Positions 9,059-19,763 of a stretch of 64,000 nt of DNA are shown here, piece after piece. Source of the stretch: Acidobacteriota bacterium (GTDB lineage Bacteria; Acidobacteriota; Terriglobia; 20CM-2-55-15); contig JAJEEE010000037.1 in NCBI GenBank assembly GCA_022821145.1, forward strand, positions 124,001 to 188,000, written 5' to 3'. Within the stretch, counting starts at the first letter, position 1, and each line of letters starts with the position of its first letter. The notes beneath the pieces were generated by a model that saw only the letters and a list, made by a program, of their open reading frames with translations, was not told where the DNA came from and searched no databases. The position numbers and the translations under genes are program-made.

Positions 9059-9471
9059 TCGTCAGCGATCTCATCCGATGCCGCCACGGCCGGGGCGATG
9101 TCCGTGCGGGAAAAGTCGGCCCCCTTGTACAACAGCGGTTCGTTGGTGACTTCGGCGAGCGCATATGCGAAACAGTCGCCGAAGTTCAGCGCCGCCGGGT
9201 GGTTCCCGCGACCGAAGCGCCGCCATGCCCGCCGAGCGGCCGCAAGTTGCTCGGTCGTGACCGGCGCCGCCTCGATTCCGGCGCGCTCAAGGAAGGCGTC
9301 CAGTTCACGGCCCGCCTCCGCGCCGCCGCGGCTCTCGACGACGATCGCGGTTTCCAGCAGGCTCGCCACCGAGATGCGGCAGAGCGCCGCTTGGGCGATG
9401 GCCGACTCGTAGCGTGCCGAATCGGATTCCCGGTTCAGCACCGCCAACACCGCCGAGCTGTCCACGATCAC
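9055..9471 (-). CDS. vapC: VapC-like PIN-domain toxin
   Basis: MIVDSSAVLAVLNRE...ISVASLLETAIV...ALNFGDCFAYALA...PLLYKGADFSRTDI are PIN/VapC motifs. Confidence 0.92.
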   Translation of the reverse strand: MIVDSSAVLAVLNRESDSARYESAIAQAALCRISVASLLETAIVVESRGGAEAGRELDAFLERAGIEAAPVTTEQLAAARRAWRRFGRGNHPAALNFGDCFAYALAEVTNEPLLYKGADFSRTDIAPAVAASDEIADE

Positions 9472-9725
9472 TTCGGCAGGCCCCGCTCGTCATAGAGCAT
9501 GTCGCCATGCTCCACCGCGGCCGGTCCCGGGCCCATGAGCCGTGCGCAGCGTTCCGCGATGGCGCGCATGTCTTCTTGCCGCGCCTCCGCGCCGCGCCGG
9601 CGCTGCTCGCGATTCAAGCGCTCGCGGAGCGCGACGGTGATCGCGCCGGTCATGGTCTCGCCGGTGAGTCGCGCCAGTTCGCCGGCGAGCCGGCATGTCT
9701 CGTCGTTCTTGATGTTGAGGCCCAT
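9468..9725 (-). CDS. vapB: VapB-like antitoxin (Rv0623/PSK type)
   Basis: MGLNIKNDETCRLAGELARLTGETMTGAITVALRERL; 4-bp overlap with vapC. Confidence 0.9.
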   Translation of the reverse strand: MGLNIKNDETCRLAGELARLTGETMTGAITVALRERLNREQRRRGAEARQEDMRAIAERCARLMGPGPAAVEHGDMLYDERGLPK

Positions 9726-9898
9726 GGCTGCCCCGGTAGAAAGATCGGCTCATGTCTACCTTACCCGCTGTCGTCTCCGCGTGCAATCCGGACCAGGTTG
9801 ACGGCAACGTCCTGGCCTGCGTCGCCGCAGCACGGATCCCGAGGCGCGCGATACGATTCGTTGGCACGGTGTACAATGCCGGGTCAGGCGGTGGGGAC

Positions 9899-10210
9899 AT
9901 GTCGCGCGTCGAAGCACTCAAGGGTTTTCTCGCCGAGGATCCGAACGATTCGTTCTCCAGGTACGCCCTGGCCATGGAATACGCCAAGTCGGGGAACCTC
10001 GACGCCGCGATCGCGGAGTTCGAGACCGTCGCCCGCAACGACGCCGGCTACGTGGCCACGTACTACCAGTTGGCCAAGACGTACGAACGCGCCGGCCGTC
10101 CGGAGGACGCGGAACGGACCTACCGCGAGGGGATCGCCGTGGCCGCCCGCGCCGGCGACGACCATACACGCGAGGAACTGGCCGAGGCGCTGGCGTCGTT
10201 GACCGGGTAA
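9899..10210 (+). CDS. tetratricopeptide-repeat protein
   Basis: MSRVEALKGFLAEDPNDSFSRYALAMEYAKSGNLDAAIAEFETVARNDAGYVATYYQLAKTYERAGRPEDAERTYREGI; TPR periodicity. Confidence 0.8.
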   Translation: MSRVEALKGFLAEDPNDSFSRYALAMEYAKSGNLDAAIAEFETVARNDAGYVATYYQLAKTYERAGRPEDAERTYREGIAVAARAGDDHTREELAEALASLTG

Positions 10211-10240
10211 CGCCGCCGGCCGCGCGTATAATACCGCTCC

Positions 10241-10516
10241 ATGGGACGGCTCCGGATCAAGAAGAAGGAAGCGGTGCTGCCGTTTCGGCAGACCGTCGCG
10301 TTCCGGTTCATCATGGTCGCCGCCGCCGGTATCCTGTTCCTGATCGCCGTGTTTCAGTTGATCCGCGGCTTCCAGACCGGCAACACCGTGCTTCTCGCCA
10401 TCGCCGGCGCCGTGACGATCGGAGCGATCGTCCTGGTGTTCCTGAACCTGGGCCGCATGCGGCACGCCAAGATACCCAAGAGCGCGCAACAGCGGATGAA
10501 ACGGGCGCGGCGGTAG
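10241..10516 (+). CDS. small integral membrane protein, hypothetical
   Basis: Two hydrophobic segments flanked by basic residues; no overlaps. Confidence 0.65.
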   Translation: MGRLRIKKKEAVLPFRQTVAFRFIMVAAAGILFLIAVFQLIRGFQTGNTVLLAIAGAVTIGAIVLVFLNLGRMRHAKIPKSAQQRMKRARR

Positions 10517-10530
10517 CCGCGTCCGGATGG

Positions 10531-11700
10531 CTACGGCTTCTCGGTCGGGACTTCCCGGCCCCGGTCGCCGGCGACGGCCGTTGCGGGCAGCGCCGGGCGC
10601 GCACGGCGCAACTCCACCAACGCCAGGAGCAGCGCGGCCGCGTGGGGCAGGAACCACAGCGGCGCGAACCAGACGGCCGCCCCCAACCGCCGGGCGTAGA
10701 AGTAGTAACTGGTCGCCATGAGGCTGTAGCCGAAGGCCGAGAAATAGAGAATGCCCAGGCCGGCGAACCCCGAGTCCTGGATCAGCAGGCCCGCCACGAT
10801 CCCCAGAACGGAAACCGCGGACACGGCCGCGCTGACGACGGCGAATCCCTTGACGCGTCCGGGGCTGAGCGTCGCGGTTTCCAGCGTTCCGAGCAGGGAC
10901 TTCACTGTCGCTTCGCGCGCGATCCAGCCGGCGCCGTCGCCCTGGAAGGTGCGCAACCCCTCCACCCGGTAGGTCCACAGCGCCCAGCCCGATTCGTTCA
11001 GGACGCCCGGCAGCCGGTTCATCTTGTTCAGGGCGGCGTGCGTCTGACCGTGGAGCAACAGGAACGGCGCCGTCATGTTCGGACGGTGAGACTTCTCCCG
11101 TCCGCGGTCGACGGCGCGCAGCATGCGCACGAACCACTCCAGCGACGGGGCGAGCAGTTTCTGCGGCAGCGAGCGGCACTCCACGCCCGGGATCATGGCG
11201 ACCGCGGTGATGTCCTCGTTCGCGGCGAACTCCAGGGCCGACGCGACGGCGTGCGCATCCAGCACGACGCCGTCGTCGACGACCAGAATCCAGGCCCCGC
11301 GAATGTTCGGCTGGGCGTGCTCCAGCGCTCGCACGCGCTCATCCTCGGACTCGATGCGAAACGGGACGGGCACCGCGGCGACGGGAACGGGGGCCGGCAT
11401 CGCGCGAAACTCGGCGACCAGCGCCGCGTGCTCGACGTTCTCTTCCTCGTAGAGCAGGTACGTCTCGATGTGCGGGTACGACTGGCTCAGTACGGATTCC
11501 AGCCCCCGCCGCGCGGCGTCGCCGCCGGACCGTATCGGGACGAGCAGGGACACCGTGCCGTGATCACCGGAGGAAGCGCGCGCCGAGAGCCGCGAACGCC
11601 GGGTCAGGGCGAACCAGCTTTCCAGGAAGACGACCAGCGTCACGAGCGCGGAAATCCAGCACACGACGAGCAGGGCGTACTGGATGACGGCGCCGGCCAT
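10531..11700 (-). CDS. membrane glycosyltransferase, GT2-like
   Basis: SLLVPIRSGGDAARRGLESVLSQSYPHIETYLLYEEEN...GAWILVVDDGVVL; N- and C-terminal TM segments. Confidence 0.75.
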   Translation of the reverse strand: MAGAVIQYALLVVCWISALVTLVVFLESWFALTRRSRLSARASSGDHGTVSLLVPIRSGGDAARRGLESVLSQSYPHIETYLLYEEENVEHAALVAEFRAMPAPVPVAAVPVPFRIESEDERVRALEHAQPNIRGAWILVVDDGVVLDAHAVASALEFAANEDITAVAMIPGVECRSLPQKLLAPSLEWFVRMLRAVDRGREKSHRPNMTAPFLLLHGQTHAALNKMNRLPGVLNESGWALWTYRVEGLRTFQGDGAGWIAREATVKSLLGTLETATLSPGRVKGFAVVSAAVSAVSVLGIVAGLLIQDSGFAGLGILYFSAFGYSLMATSYYFYARRLGAAVWFAPLWFLPHAAALLLALVELRRARPALPATAVAGDRGREVPTEKP

Positions 11701-11770
11701 GGACTCTTTCTAATTCCGGGGCCCGTCCGCTGTCAACCGAAGTCCGGGAGGCGAGGCGGACGACCGCGTC

Positions 11771-12400
11771 TCAGCGGTAGTAGGGGCGCAGCCGCCGGTA
11801 AAGCTCTCCGGTGGCCCGGCAATCGTCGAGGCAATACCGGGCGATCTCGTCCAGCCGGCCTTGCTTGAAGTACGCCGCCACCCGGCTGCCGTCCAGCCCG
11901 TCCTTGGGGGACGCCACGCCGAAGACCTGGCAAAAGTACTCCAGCGTGCCCTTCTTGTAGCGGTCGAAGTTGGTCAGAACCTCGCGGACGTCGAAGTGCC
12001 GGTCCGTCGAGAAGCGGCGCGTGTCCAGAAGCAGGTCGCGCGGGACGGGCACGCCCAGGATCGCGCTGCGAATGTTGATATAGGGAAAGTCGAACGACTT
12101 GCCGTTGAAGGTCACGAAGCGGGTCGGGCGGATCTGGGACAGATCGGACCAGAAATTCGACAGCAACTCCGTCTCGTCGCTCTGGCAGTAGGCCCGGGAA
12201 CGGTCCACCTCGATCCAGTGCACGCCGATGCAGACGATACGGCCGGTGCACGGATCCAGGCCCATGCGTTCCAGGACGGTTTCGCGGGCGGCGTCATCCG
12301 CGGCGTTGGCGGTCAGGAGTTCCAGCGCGCGCGGGGGGATCGCGTCGGGATCCTGACCGACCGTTTCGATGTCGACGACAAGCGTGCTGCGGCTGGCCAT
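11771..12400 (-). CDS. 3'-5' exonuclease, RNase H-like (PolB-exo type)
   Basis: TLVVDIETVGQDPDAIPP...TRFVTFNGKSFDFPYINIRS...ARYCLDDCRATGELYRRL. Confidence 0.85.
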   Translation of the reverse strand: MASRSTLVVDIETVGQDPDAIPPRALELLTANAADDAARETVLERMGLDPCTGRIVCIGVHWIEVDRSRAYCQSDETELLSNFWSDLSQIRPTRFVTFNGKSFDFPYINIRSAILGVPVPRDLLLDTRRFSTDRHFDVREVLTNFDRYKKGTLEYFCQVFGVASPKDGLDGSRVAAYFKQGRLDEIARYCLDDCRATGELYRRLRPYYR

Positions 12401-12408
12401 GGCGAAGG

Positions 12409-13947
12409 CTATGACTCCATGTTGACGAAGCCGACGAACCGCGGATCGATCCGTTTGCCGGCAAGCGGCTCCAGATCGCGTTTCAGGTCCTCGAGCCAGG
12501 CGGCGAATATCGTCCTGGCCGCGTCGGGGAGATCCGGTTCCGGAAGGTTGACGCCGTCCGCGATCAGCGCCTCCAGCGCGGCGGATCCGACCGGCCTCGG
12601 CTCGAATCGGCCCGTGACGGCCTGCTGCACGACAGCCGTGTTGAACGCCTGCCGCAGCGTGGTCTCCACCGACGGACCGAACTCGCGGAGCAGGCACTCG
12701 CAGAAGGTCTCGATATCCTCCAGCCGCCGCCCCGCCTGCTCGACCTCGGCGAGTCCCCGGAAATTCCGGTATTGCCCCCCGTCCCACAGCAAGGGCTTGA
12801 AACGGGCCAGGCCGGCAACGAACTCCTGGTCGGGACTCTCCAGCAGGTCCGGCTTGAAGCCCGGGAAGCGCGCGAGCTTCTCGACGCGTCCACGCAACCC
12901 CGCCAGCAGGTCGAACCCCGCCTTGAACACGCCCTGGGCATGCTGCGACCGCAGGTGGCGCGCCGCCGCGCCCGCATCGCGCCCCGACAGATGCTCCAGA
13001 CCGATCGTCAGGAAGTCCCGCAGCTCTCCGAGCGCGATTCGAATGCCTTCCACCTCCCCCAGGTTCACCAGGTTGGCCGACAGGATGCGGTTGCCCAACG
13101 CCGTCAGCTCCTCGGCCAGGCGGTCGGCATCCTCGCCGTCGACCTGCCGCATCGCCGCATGAAGGAACCCGCCCTCCGAAAGCGAGTCCGCGAAGACCGT
13201 GGGCAGCGATTGCGGCGGCTCGTCACCTGGAATCGCCTCCCCCGCCGTCTCGCGCGGGGGGGGCGGCGAGGCGCGGCTATCGGGCCCGGCATAGATGGAG
13301 AGCGCCTCGTAGTAGTCGACGAAGCCGTGCACTTCCAGGCGGCGCACCTTGTTCCGGTAGGCCGTCTCCTCGAGCTCGGTCCGGGTGACGTATCGCACCT
13401 TCCGGAGCACGCCGTAACCCAGTTCCGGCCGGTGCTTGAACATGGCGTCCAGGACGAGCGCCGCGATCGTCGCCGCGTCGCCGGTCCCCTCCTGCTCGAC
13501 GGCCAGCGTGTTGTCCGGGGTGTAGATCAGGTGGGCGGCCGGCGGCGGTTCGTCCCGTTCGACCTCGTAGACCGTGATCAGGTCCTTGAGAAAGAGGGCG
13601 ACCAGAGTGTCGTCCATGCCGGCCAGCGCCCGTGCCGTCTCGTCGGGACCCGCCTGAACGAACGCGGCGATCCATTCCATGAGCGGTTTGGGGACGAACC
13701 GGTCCTTTCGCCAGCAGTCCAGGTCGACGAAGCCGCGGATCTGACGGCCGGTGACCATGGGCAACAGGTCCAGCGCATCGGCCAGTCCCAACGACTTGAG
13801 CGTGAAGAACACCTGTTCGAACGACGACGACGCGACGGCTTCCGGGGCGCCCGGCGCGCCGAGAAACTCCTCGAGCTCGGCGTTGTTCCGGATCCGTATT
13901 CCCACGCCGGCCAGCGGCCCCGCGATTCCTTTGGACATGGCGTCCAA
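12409..13947 (-). CDS. DUF6178-like hypothetical protein
   Basis: 512-aa ORF with well-conserved-looking composition; FVDLDCWRKDRFVPKPLMEWIAAF, overall pattern resembles DUF6178 proteins. Confidence 0.7.
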   Translation of the reverse strand: MDAMSKGIAGPLAGVGIRIRNNAELEEFLGAPGAPEAVASSSFEQVFFTLKSLGLADALDLLPMVTGRQIRGFVDLDCWRKDRFVPKPLMEWIAAFVQAGPDETARALAGMDDTLVALFLKDLITVYEVERDEPPPAAHLIYTPDNTLAVEQEGTGDAATIAALVLDAMFKHRPELGYGVLRKVRYVTRTELEETAYRNKVRRLEVHGFVDYYEALSIYAGPDSRASPPPPRETAGEAIPGDEPPQSLPTVFADSLSEGGFLHAAMRQVDGEDADRLAEELTALGNRILSANLVNLGEVEGIRIALGELRDFLTIGLEHLSGRDAGAAARHLRSQHAQGVFKAGFDLLAGLRGRVEKLARFPGFKPDLLESPDQEFVAGLARFKPLLWDGGQYRNFRGLAEVEQAGRRLEDIETFCECLLREFGPSVETTLRQAFNTAVVQQAVTGRFEPRPVGSAALEALIADGVNLPEPDLPDAARTIFAAWLEDLKRDLEPLAGKRIDPRFVGFVNMES

Positions 13948-14071
13948 TGTAGCACGCCGCTGACGGCGCCCCGCGGAGCCCGGCGCCGGGGCGTTTCCGC
14001 ACGGGCAGCGGCGAAGAGATGTTTTCCTGGACTGACGCCTCGACCCGCCGAGTCCCCGCGCTTGCGATAAG

Positions 14072-16030
14072 ATGCGAACGATGGAACTGGACGGTCACAT
14101 CGTCGAGTTCGTCGACTCGGGAGCCCTCCGCATCGGCCACGTCCGAAAATCCGAGCACCGCCGGCTCCGGATCGTCGATCGGCGCGGCCGCGAGTCCAGC
14201 GTCCCCCGCTCCAAGGTCCTTGTCGTCCACGGGCGCGCCCCGGAAGACGGGTTTCCGAAGGCCGCGGACACGATGCTCGAAGCAGCCGTCGAACGTGCCG
14301 CGGCGATCGACGTGGAGTTGTTGTGGAATGCGGTCCGGGAGGGGCGTCCCGACACGACGCTCGACGAGTTGACCGCGCAGTATTTCGGGCGTTCGGCCCC
14401 GGAACTCCAGTCGGCCATGTTCCGCGCGCTGGAAGCGGACTCGCTGTACTTCGGCCGTAGGGGCGGCGGCTACCATCCCCGGCCAGAGGCCCAGGTCGCC
14501 TCCGAGCGCGCGCGTTTGGAACGGGAGCGCGAGAAGGAGGCCTTCCGCAACCGCGTCGGGGACATGCTGCGGACGGCGCTCGCCGGCGACGCGCCCGAGA
14601 CGGAACCCGAGTGGAACGGCGTGGTGGACCGGCTCGAGCGGTGGTTGCGCCACCGCGAGAAGGACGAGGTCGGCAGCGTGTTCCGCAGAATCGCGGGGAC
14701 GCACCAGGCGCGTGAAGCGGCCTACGAGCTACTCGCCCGATTGGGACGCATCCGGGAGAACGACGATCGATTCCTCTTGATCGGGGGATTCCCGACGACG
14801 TTCGCATCCCCGGTTCTGGAGGCGGCGCGCGTACTGGAACCCGTTCTCGACGACGCGCGCCGCGCGGATTGGACGCACCGCCGCACCGTGGCGATCGACG
14901 ACGTCGAAACCGTGGAAATCGACGACGCGCTGACGGTGATCGAGGACGGTCCGCGCACGCGGCTGGGTATCCATATCGCGGACGTGGCGGCGTTCTCCGC
15001 CAAGGGAGACGCCCTCGACAGCGCGGCGTCGGCGCGGACGGCGACGATCTACCTCCCCAACGTGACCGTGCCGATGTTCCCGTCCCGGCTTTCCGCCGGT
15101 CTGGCCAGCCTGGTCGCCGGCGCGCCGCGGCCCGCATTCACGATCGACGTCCGGTTCGATTCGGACCATGCCCTGGAAGCCTTCGAGATCTCGAGGTCGG
15201 TCATCCAGGTGGCGGAGACCATGACCTACGAAGCCGCGGACCGCGCGATCGCCCTCGGCGAGCGAGGCTTGAACCGGCTCCTCGCGATCGCCCGGCGCCT
15301 CCAGGCGGCCCGCGCCGCGTCCGGAGCCCAGACTCACCGGCGGCCGGAAATCAAGGTACACGCGGCCAATGGGGAAATCGCGCTCCGCCGGGTCGACGCC
15401 GACACACCGTCACGCCTGGTCGTGAGCGAGATGATGATCCTCGCCAACCGGCTGGCCGCCGACCACGCCGCGCGGGATCGCCTGCCGGTCATCTATCGCA
15501 CGCAGGAGCCTCCGGACCAGGCGCCGCCCGACACGACGGGGCTCCCGGAAGCACTCCGCTTCGAAACGCTCCGCAAGAGCTTCAAGCGGTCCCGGCTGTC
15601 GCTGTCGCCGGCGCCGCATGCCGGTCTCGGACTGAGGGCCTATACGCAACTCTCCTCGCCGATCCGCCGCTACGCCGACCTCGTGACCCAACGGCAGTTC
15701 GCCGCGGCCCTGAGCGGCGAGCCGCACCCCTACGACACGGACGCCCTGCTGGGAATCATCACGTCGGCCGAGTCGGCGGAAGTCGAAATACGGAAGCTGG
15801 AACAGACGTCGACGACGTACTGGATCCTGACCTATCTGTCGCGAGAGAAGGCCGGCGCGCCGCTCACGGCCATGGTGATCGACGGGAAAGGCACGCTCGA
15901 GCTGACCGACTACCTGGTGCGCGGAACCGCCTCGGAGGCGCGCGACCGAAAGCCGGGCGACGTCGTCACCGCGCACATCGACTCGATCCGGCCGACGGCG
16001 GGCGCGCTGCGGCTGCGTATCCTGGGGTAA
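14072..16030 (+). CDS. RNase II/R family (RNB-domain) ribonuclease
   Basis: RRTVAIDDVETVEIDDALTVIEDGPRTRLGIHIADVAAF and YTQLSSPIRRYADLVTQRQ are RNB catalytic motifs. Confidence 0.92.
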   Translation: MRTMELDGHIVEFVDSGALRIGHVRKSEHRRLRIVDRRGRESSVPRSKVLVVHGRAPEDGFPKAADTMLEAAVERAAAIDVELLWNAVREGRPDTTLDELTAQYFGRSAPELQSAMFRALEADSLYFGRRGGGYHPRPEAQVASERARLEREREKEAFRNRVGDMLRTALAGDAPETEPEWNGVVDRLERWLRHREKDEVGSVFRRIAGTHQAREAAYELLARLGRIRENDDRFLLIGGFPTTFASPVLEAARVLEPVLDDARRADWTHRRTVAIDDVETVEIDDALTVIEDGPRTRLGIHIADVAAFSAKGDALDSAASARTATIYLPNVTVPMFPSRLSAGLASLVAGAPRPAFTIDVRFDSDHALEAFEISRSVIQVAETMTYEAADRAIALGERGLNRLLAIARRLQAARAASGAQTHRRPEIKVHAANGEIALRRVDADTPSRLVVSEMMILANRLAADHAARDRLPVIYRTQEPPDQAPPDTTGLPEALRFETLRKSFKRSRLSLSPAPHAGLGLRAYTQLSSPIRRYADLVTQRQFAAALSGEPHPYDTDALLGIITSAESAEVEIRKLEQTSTTYWILTYLSREKAGAPLTAMVIDGKGTLELTDYLVRGTASEARDRKPGDVVTAHIDSIRPTAGALRLRILG

Positions 16031-16048
16031 GAGCGCCCCGGGCCGGGG

Positions 16049-16216
16049 TCAGAAGTCGCTGCAGGACTTGTAGTATCCGCAGCGCGGACACCGGAGCTTG
16101 CAACTCTGGGAATGCATGTCCGCGCCGCAGTTGGGGCAGGTGCGCTCGAGCGCCTCGTGGGCGTCCGGGACCGGGCGGACGCCGTCAGCGTCGGTAGCCG
16201 TCTTGCAATTCGTCAT
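16049..16216 (-). CDS. small zinc-ribbon protein
   Basis: [55 protein letters not shown]; CPxC...CPRC. Confidence 0.65.
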   Translation of the reverse strand: MTNCKTATDADGVRPVPDAHEALERTCPNCGADMHSQSCKLRCPRCGYYKSCSDF

Positions 16217-16883
16217 CCGGGCGCTCGCCGTCGTCGAGACCGGCGCCTCGCTCCCAGGACGCGTCTTCGCCCGACGACGCCTCGGCGGCTTCCGTTTCGC
16301 CCGGCGCGTCCTCATGCGCCTTGCCGAAGAAGTCGGCCAGATGCCCCAGGATCGTGCCGGCGTCCGCAGGCCGGCCTTCGAAAGTGGTGATGCAACGGGA
16401 CCGGCGCCACCCCTTGCCGTGCTTGACGCCGATGATGATGTACTGATCGAAGAACCCCGTGTCCTTCAGAAACCGGACGGCGGATTCCGGCGTGAACTCG
16501 TTGGCCTGGAACTCGCATACGCTGATCAGATCGCGAAGGCGTTCCGACTCCTCGACCGCGTGGTTCTCCATGAACGGTTCCAGGCCGTGGACCTCCCACT
16601 CCCCGGGCGGCAGGCCGTCCGAGGACAGGGCTTCCAGTTGCGCGCGCACGAACTCGCCGAGCGCGCAGTCGGCGAATCCCTCGATGACGGGGCCGCCCCG
16701 CGGATGGGACAGGTGGAACACCTGCTCCCGGGGAACCAGCATCCCGCCCTCGCTGACCGACGCCAGCAACGCCGCCTCCTCGAGCGTGGGAAACTGGAAC
16801 GTGATCGGCCGGATGGTGGTTCGGCGGTTGCCGTTGCCGGCGTGGAAGACCGCGTTGCGGATCCGGAACCGTAACTCGACCAT
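16185..16883 (-). CDS. hypothetical protein
   Basis: [49 protein letters not shown]...; acidic C-terminal tail overlaps the zinc-ribbon ORF start. Confidence 0.65.
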   Translation of the reverse strand: MVELRFRIRNAVFHAGNGNRRTTIRPITFQFPTLEEAALLASVSEGGMLVPREQVFHLSHPRGGPVIEGFADCALGEFVRAQLEALSSDGLPPGEWEVHGLEPFMENHAVEESERLRDLISVCEFQANEFTPESAVRFLKDTGFFDQYIIIGVKHGKGWRRSRCITTFEGRPADAGTILGHLADFFGKAHEDAPGETEAAEASSGEDASWERGAGLDDGERPDDELQDGYRR

Positions 16884-17068
16884 CTGTCCACCCCCATGGA
16901 TCACTTTCCTTATCAGGGCATGCCAGGACAGGTGTGGTCCAAACGCGCGCACACTCACGAAAACGGCCATGGCCCTGCACATTTGGGCCGTGGGCTGTAA
17001 AATATCGGGTTCGCGGCCGCCGATTCCTCGGCGGACTCTCGACGGCGGACGAAGATCGGAGGCGTGCA

Positions 17069-18058
17069 GTGACGGAGAGCGTGAAGCGGGTGGCGGTCAC
17101 CGGGGCCGCCGGCAACATCGGATACGCGATCTTGCCGGGGATTGCCTCCGGCGGCATATTCGGGTCCGGCATGCCGGTGAGGCTCCAGCTTCTGGAGATC
17201 CCGCCGGCCATGAAGGCGTTGGACGGCGTGTGCATGGAGTTGGACGACTGCGCCTTTCCGCTATTGAAGGGACTCGAGGCAACGGACGATCCCCTGACCG
17301 CGTTCGAGGGCGCCGACCTGGTGTTGCTGGTCGGCAGCCGGCCACGGTCCAAGGGTATGGAACGCAACGACCTGATCCGCGTGAACGGCCCGATATTCGT
17401 GGAACAGGGCCGCGCCATCCAGGAAGCGGCCGCGCCGGGCGTCCGCGCCGTCGTCGTCGGCAATCCCTGCAACACGAACTGCCTGATCGCGATGCGCAAC
17501 GCACCGGACGTGCCCCCGGACCGGTGGTCCGCCATGACCCAGCTCGACCACAACCGGGCCACGGCCCAGATCGCGTCGAAGGCGGGCGCCGCGGCGTCCG
17601 ACGTCCGCCGCCCCGTCATCTGGGGCAACCACTCGAACACGCAGTATCCGGACTGGAGCTTCGCGACCATCGGCGGGCGGGGAGCCCCGGAGGTCATCGG
17701 CGACCGGTCCTGGTACGAGAACACGTTCATCGGCGCCGTCCAGGAGCGCGGGAAAGCGATCATCGAGGCCCGGGGCGCATCGTCGGCGATGTCGGCCGCC
17801 GCCGCCGCGGTCCAGCATTCCCGCCATCTCTTCCAGGGGACGCCCGACGGCGACTGGACGAGCATGGCCGTCCTATCCGATGGCGGCTACGACGTTCCCG
17901 CGGGCTTGATCAGCTCGTTCCCGGTCACCTGCCCGGGCGACGGCAGCTACGCGATCGTGACGGACCTTGAAATGGACGCTTTCGGGAAGGAGCGGCTGGC
18001 GCGATCCGTCCAGGAGCTCGAGACTGAACGCAAGGTCGTCGCCGACCTCCTCGCATAG
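17069..18058 (+). CDS. mdh: malate dehydrogenase
   Basis: [67 protein letters not shown] start 17069. Confidence 0.95.
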   Translation: MTESVKRVAVTGAAGNIGYAILPGIASGGIFGSGMPVRLQLLEIPPAMKALDGVCMELDDCAFPLLKGLEATDDPLTAFEGADLVLLVGSRPRSKGMERNDLIRVNGPIFVEQGRAIQEAAAPGVRAVVVGNPCNTNCLIAMRNAPDVPPDRWSAMTQLDHNRATAQIASKAGAAASDVRRPVIWGNHSNTQYPDWSFATIGGRGAPEVIGDRSWYENTFIGAVQERGKAIIEARGASSAMSAAAAAVQHSRHLFQGTPDGDWTSMAVLSDGGYDVPAGLISSFPVTCPGDGSYAIVTDLEMDAFGKERLARSVQELETERKVVADLLA

Positions 18059-18076
18059 GCCGATGCGGGCCAGTAC

Positions 18077-19591
18077 ATGAACACCGACACGTTACGAACG
18101 AACGTCCTCGAACTGATCCGGCGGACGTCCGCCTTCCTCCCTCCCGACGTCCAGCAGGTCATCGACCTCCAGCGCAAGCTGGAGACCCCGGATTCCAAGG
18201 CGGACTTCGCGATGGAGCTGGTGGCGCAGAACATCGGGCTCGCCAAGGCCCGCTCGCTGCCGATCTGCCAGGACACCGGGACCATCGCGTTCTACATCGA
18301 CACGCCGGTCGGCGTGGACCAGATCGAGATCGCCGGAACCTGCCGGGAGGCTGTCGTGGAAGCCACCGCCCGCGGTTACCTGCGGCAGAACTCCGTCGAC
18401 AGCGTCGACGGAACGAACACGGGCAACAACCTGGGGCCCGGCAGCCCGGTCTTTCACTGGGAACAGACGCGCGAGCCGCACATTCGCATCCGCCTGATCC
18501 TGAAGGGCGGCGGCTGCGAGAACATGAGCGCCCAGTACAGCCTGCCGGCCGAGATCCAGGGGCGGCCGGCCAACCGCGACCCGGAAGGCGTGCGCAGGGC
18601 GATCCTCGACGCGGTGTGGCGGGCGCAGGGCAAGGGTTGCGGCCCCGGCTTCCTGGGTGTCGCGATCGGCGGCGACCGCGCCTCCGGGCTCGAATTCGCC
18701 AAGCACCAGTTGCTGCGGACCACGGACGATCGGAACCCCGACCCGGTCCTCGCCCAACTGGAGGCCCGGATCATGCAGGAAGCCAACGCCCTGGACATCG
18801 GGCCCATGGGCTTCGCCGGCAAGTTCACGATCGGCGGCTGCAAGGTGGGCAAGTTGAACCGTTTGCCGGCGTCCTTTTTCGTTTCCATCGCCTATATGTG
18901 CTGGGCGTACCGCCGGCGCGGCGTCGTACTGGATGCCGGCGGTAACGTGTCGGAGTGGCTGTACACGGCGGAGCACGAGTTTCGCGAGGCGGCGCCGGCG
19001 CCCGATCTGACCCTGCCCTCGACGGGAACCGTCCGCCTGCGGACGCCCCTGACCGCCGCGGACGTCCGCAAGCTGAAGGTCGGCGACGTGGTGCTGCTCG
19101 ACGGCGTCGTCCATACGGCGCGCGACGCCGTCCACAAGTACCTTCACGAAGGCGGGGAGCTGGACGGCATCCGCGGGGGCGTCATCTACCATTGCGGCCC
19201 GGTCATGCTCGAGGAAAACGGCGAGCACCGCGTCCTGGCCGCGGGCCCGACCACGTCGATCCGCGAGGAACCCTACCAGGCCGGCATCATCGAGCGATTC
19301 GGCATCCGGGCCGTGATCGGGAAGGGCGGCATGGGCCTTCGAACCCAGAGGGCATGCCAGGAGCATGGTTGCGTCTACCTGCACGGCATCGGCGGGGCCG
19401 CGCAGATCTACGCCCAGTGCGTCGAGCGCGTCCTCGGGGTGAGCCTGGAGCGTTTCGGCAGTCCCGAGGCCGTCTGGGAACTCGAAGTCCGCAACTTCCC
19501 GGCCGTCGTCACCATCGACAGCCACGGGAACAACCTGCAGCAGGTCGTCTCGGACAAGTCGCGCGAGTCGCTGATCTCCGCGCTGGGCTGA
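18077..19591 (+). CDS. fumA: class I (iron-dependent) fumarate hydratase, fused alpha/beta
   Basis: PICQDTGTIAFYIDTPVG, GGGCENMS, DAVHKYLHEGGELDGIRGGVIYHCGPV, IGKGGMG, YLHGIGGAAQIYA. Confidence 0.93.
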   Translation: MNTDTLRTNVLELIRRTSAFLPPDVQQVIDLQRKLETPDSKADFAMELVAQNIGLAKARSLPICQDTGTIAFYIDTPVGVDQIEIAGTCREAVVEATARGYLRQNSVDSVDGTNTGNNLGPGSPVFHWEQTREPHIRIRLILKGGGCENMSAQYSLPAEIQGRPANRDPEGVRRAILDAVWRAQGKGCGPGFLGVAIGGDRASGLEFAKHQLLRTTDDRNPDPVLAQLEARIMQEANALDIGPMGFAGKFTIGGCKVGKLNRLPASFFVSIAYMCWAYRRRGVVLDAGGNVSEWLYTAEHEFREAAPAPDLTLPSTGTVRLRTPLTAADVRKLKVGDVVLLDGVVHTARDAVHKYLHEGGELDGIRGGVIYHCGPVMLEENGEHRVLAAGPTTSIREEPYQAGIIERFGIRAVIGKGGMGLRTQRACQEHGCVYLHGIGGAAQIYAQCVERVLGVSLERFGSPEAVWELEVRNFPAVVTIDSHGNNLQQVVSDKSRESLISALG

Positions 19592-19763
19592 GAACCAATG
19601 ATCTGGCCTCGAACTTGCCGCACGCCACGCGAGTAGCCGCGGCGTTCCTCGCCGCGGCTGGACAACGCGGCGGTAGCCGCGGCGTCAGCCCAAGAAAACG
19701 ATCTCTTCAGCGCAGGCCGTCCCCGACAAGTCGCGCGAGTCGCTGATCTCGGCGCTGGGCTGA
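19541..19763. repeat. 51-bp direct repeat of fumA 3' end (copies 19541..19591 and 19713..19763)
   Basis: By eye 47/51 identical: CAGGTCGTCTCGGACAAGTCGCGCGAGTCGCTGATCTCCGCGCTGGGCTGA vs CAGGCCGTCCCCGACAAGTCGCGCGAGTCGCTGATCTCGGCGCTGGGCTGA. Confidence 0.9.
19635..19659. repeat. REP-like perfect hairpin AGCCGCGGCG-ttcct-CGCCGCGGCT
   Basis: 10-bp perfect arms, 5-nt loop; the half-site GTAGCCGCGGCG recurs at 19673..19684. Confidence 0.8.

Noticed and set aside
13578-15137. 519-aa minus-strand ORF spanning the DUF6178-like and RNB genes
   Set aside because: Overlaps both well-supported genes; Arg-rich shadow ORF.
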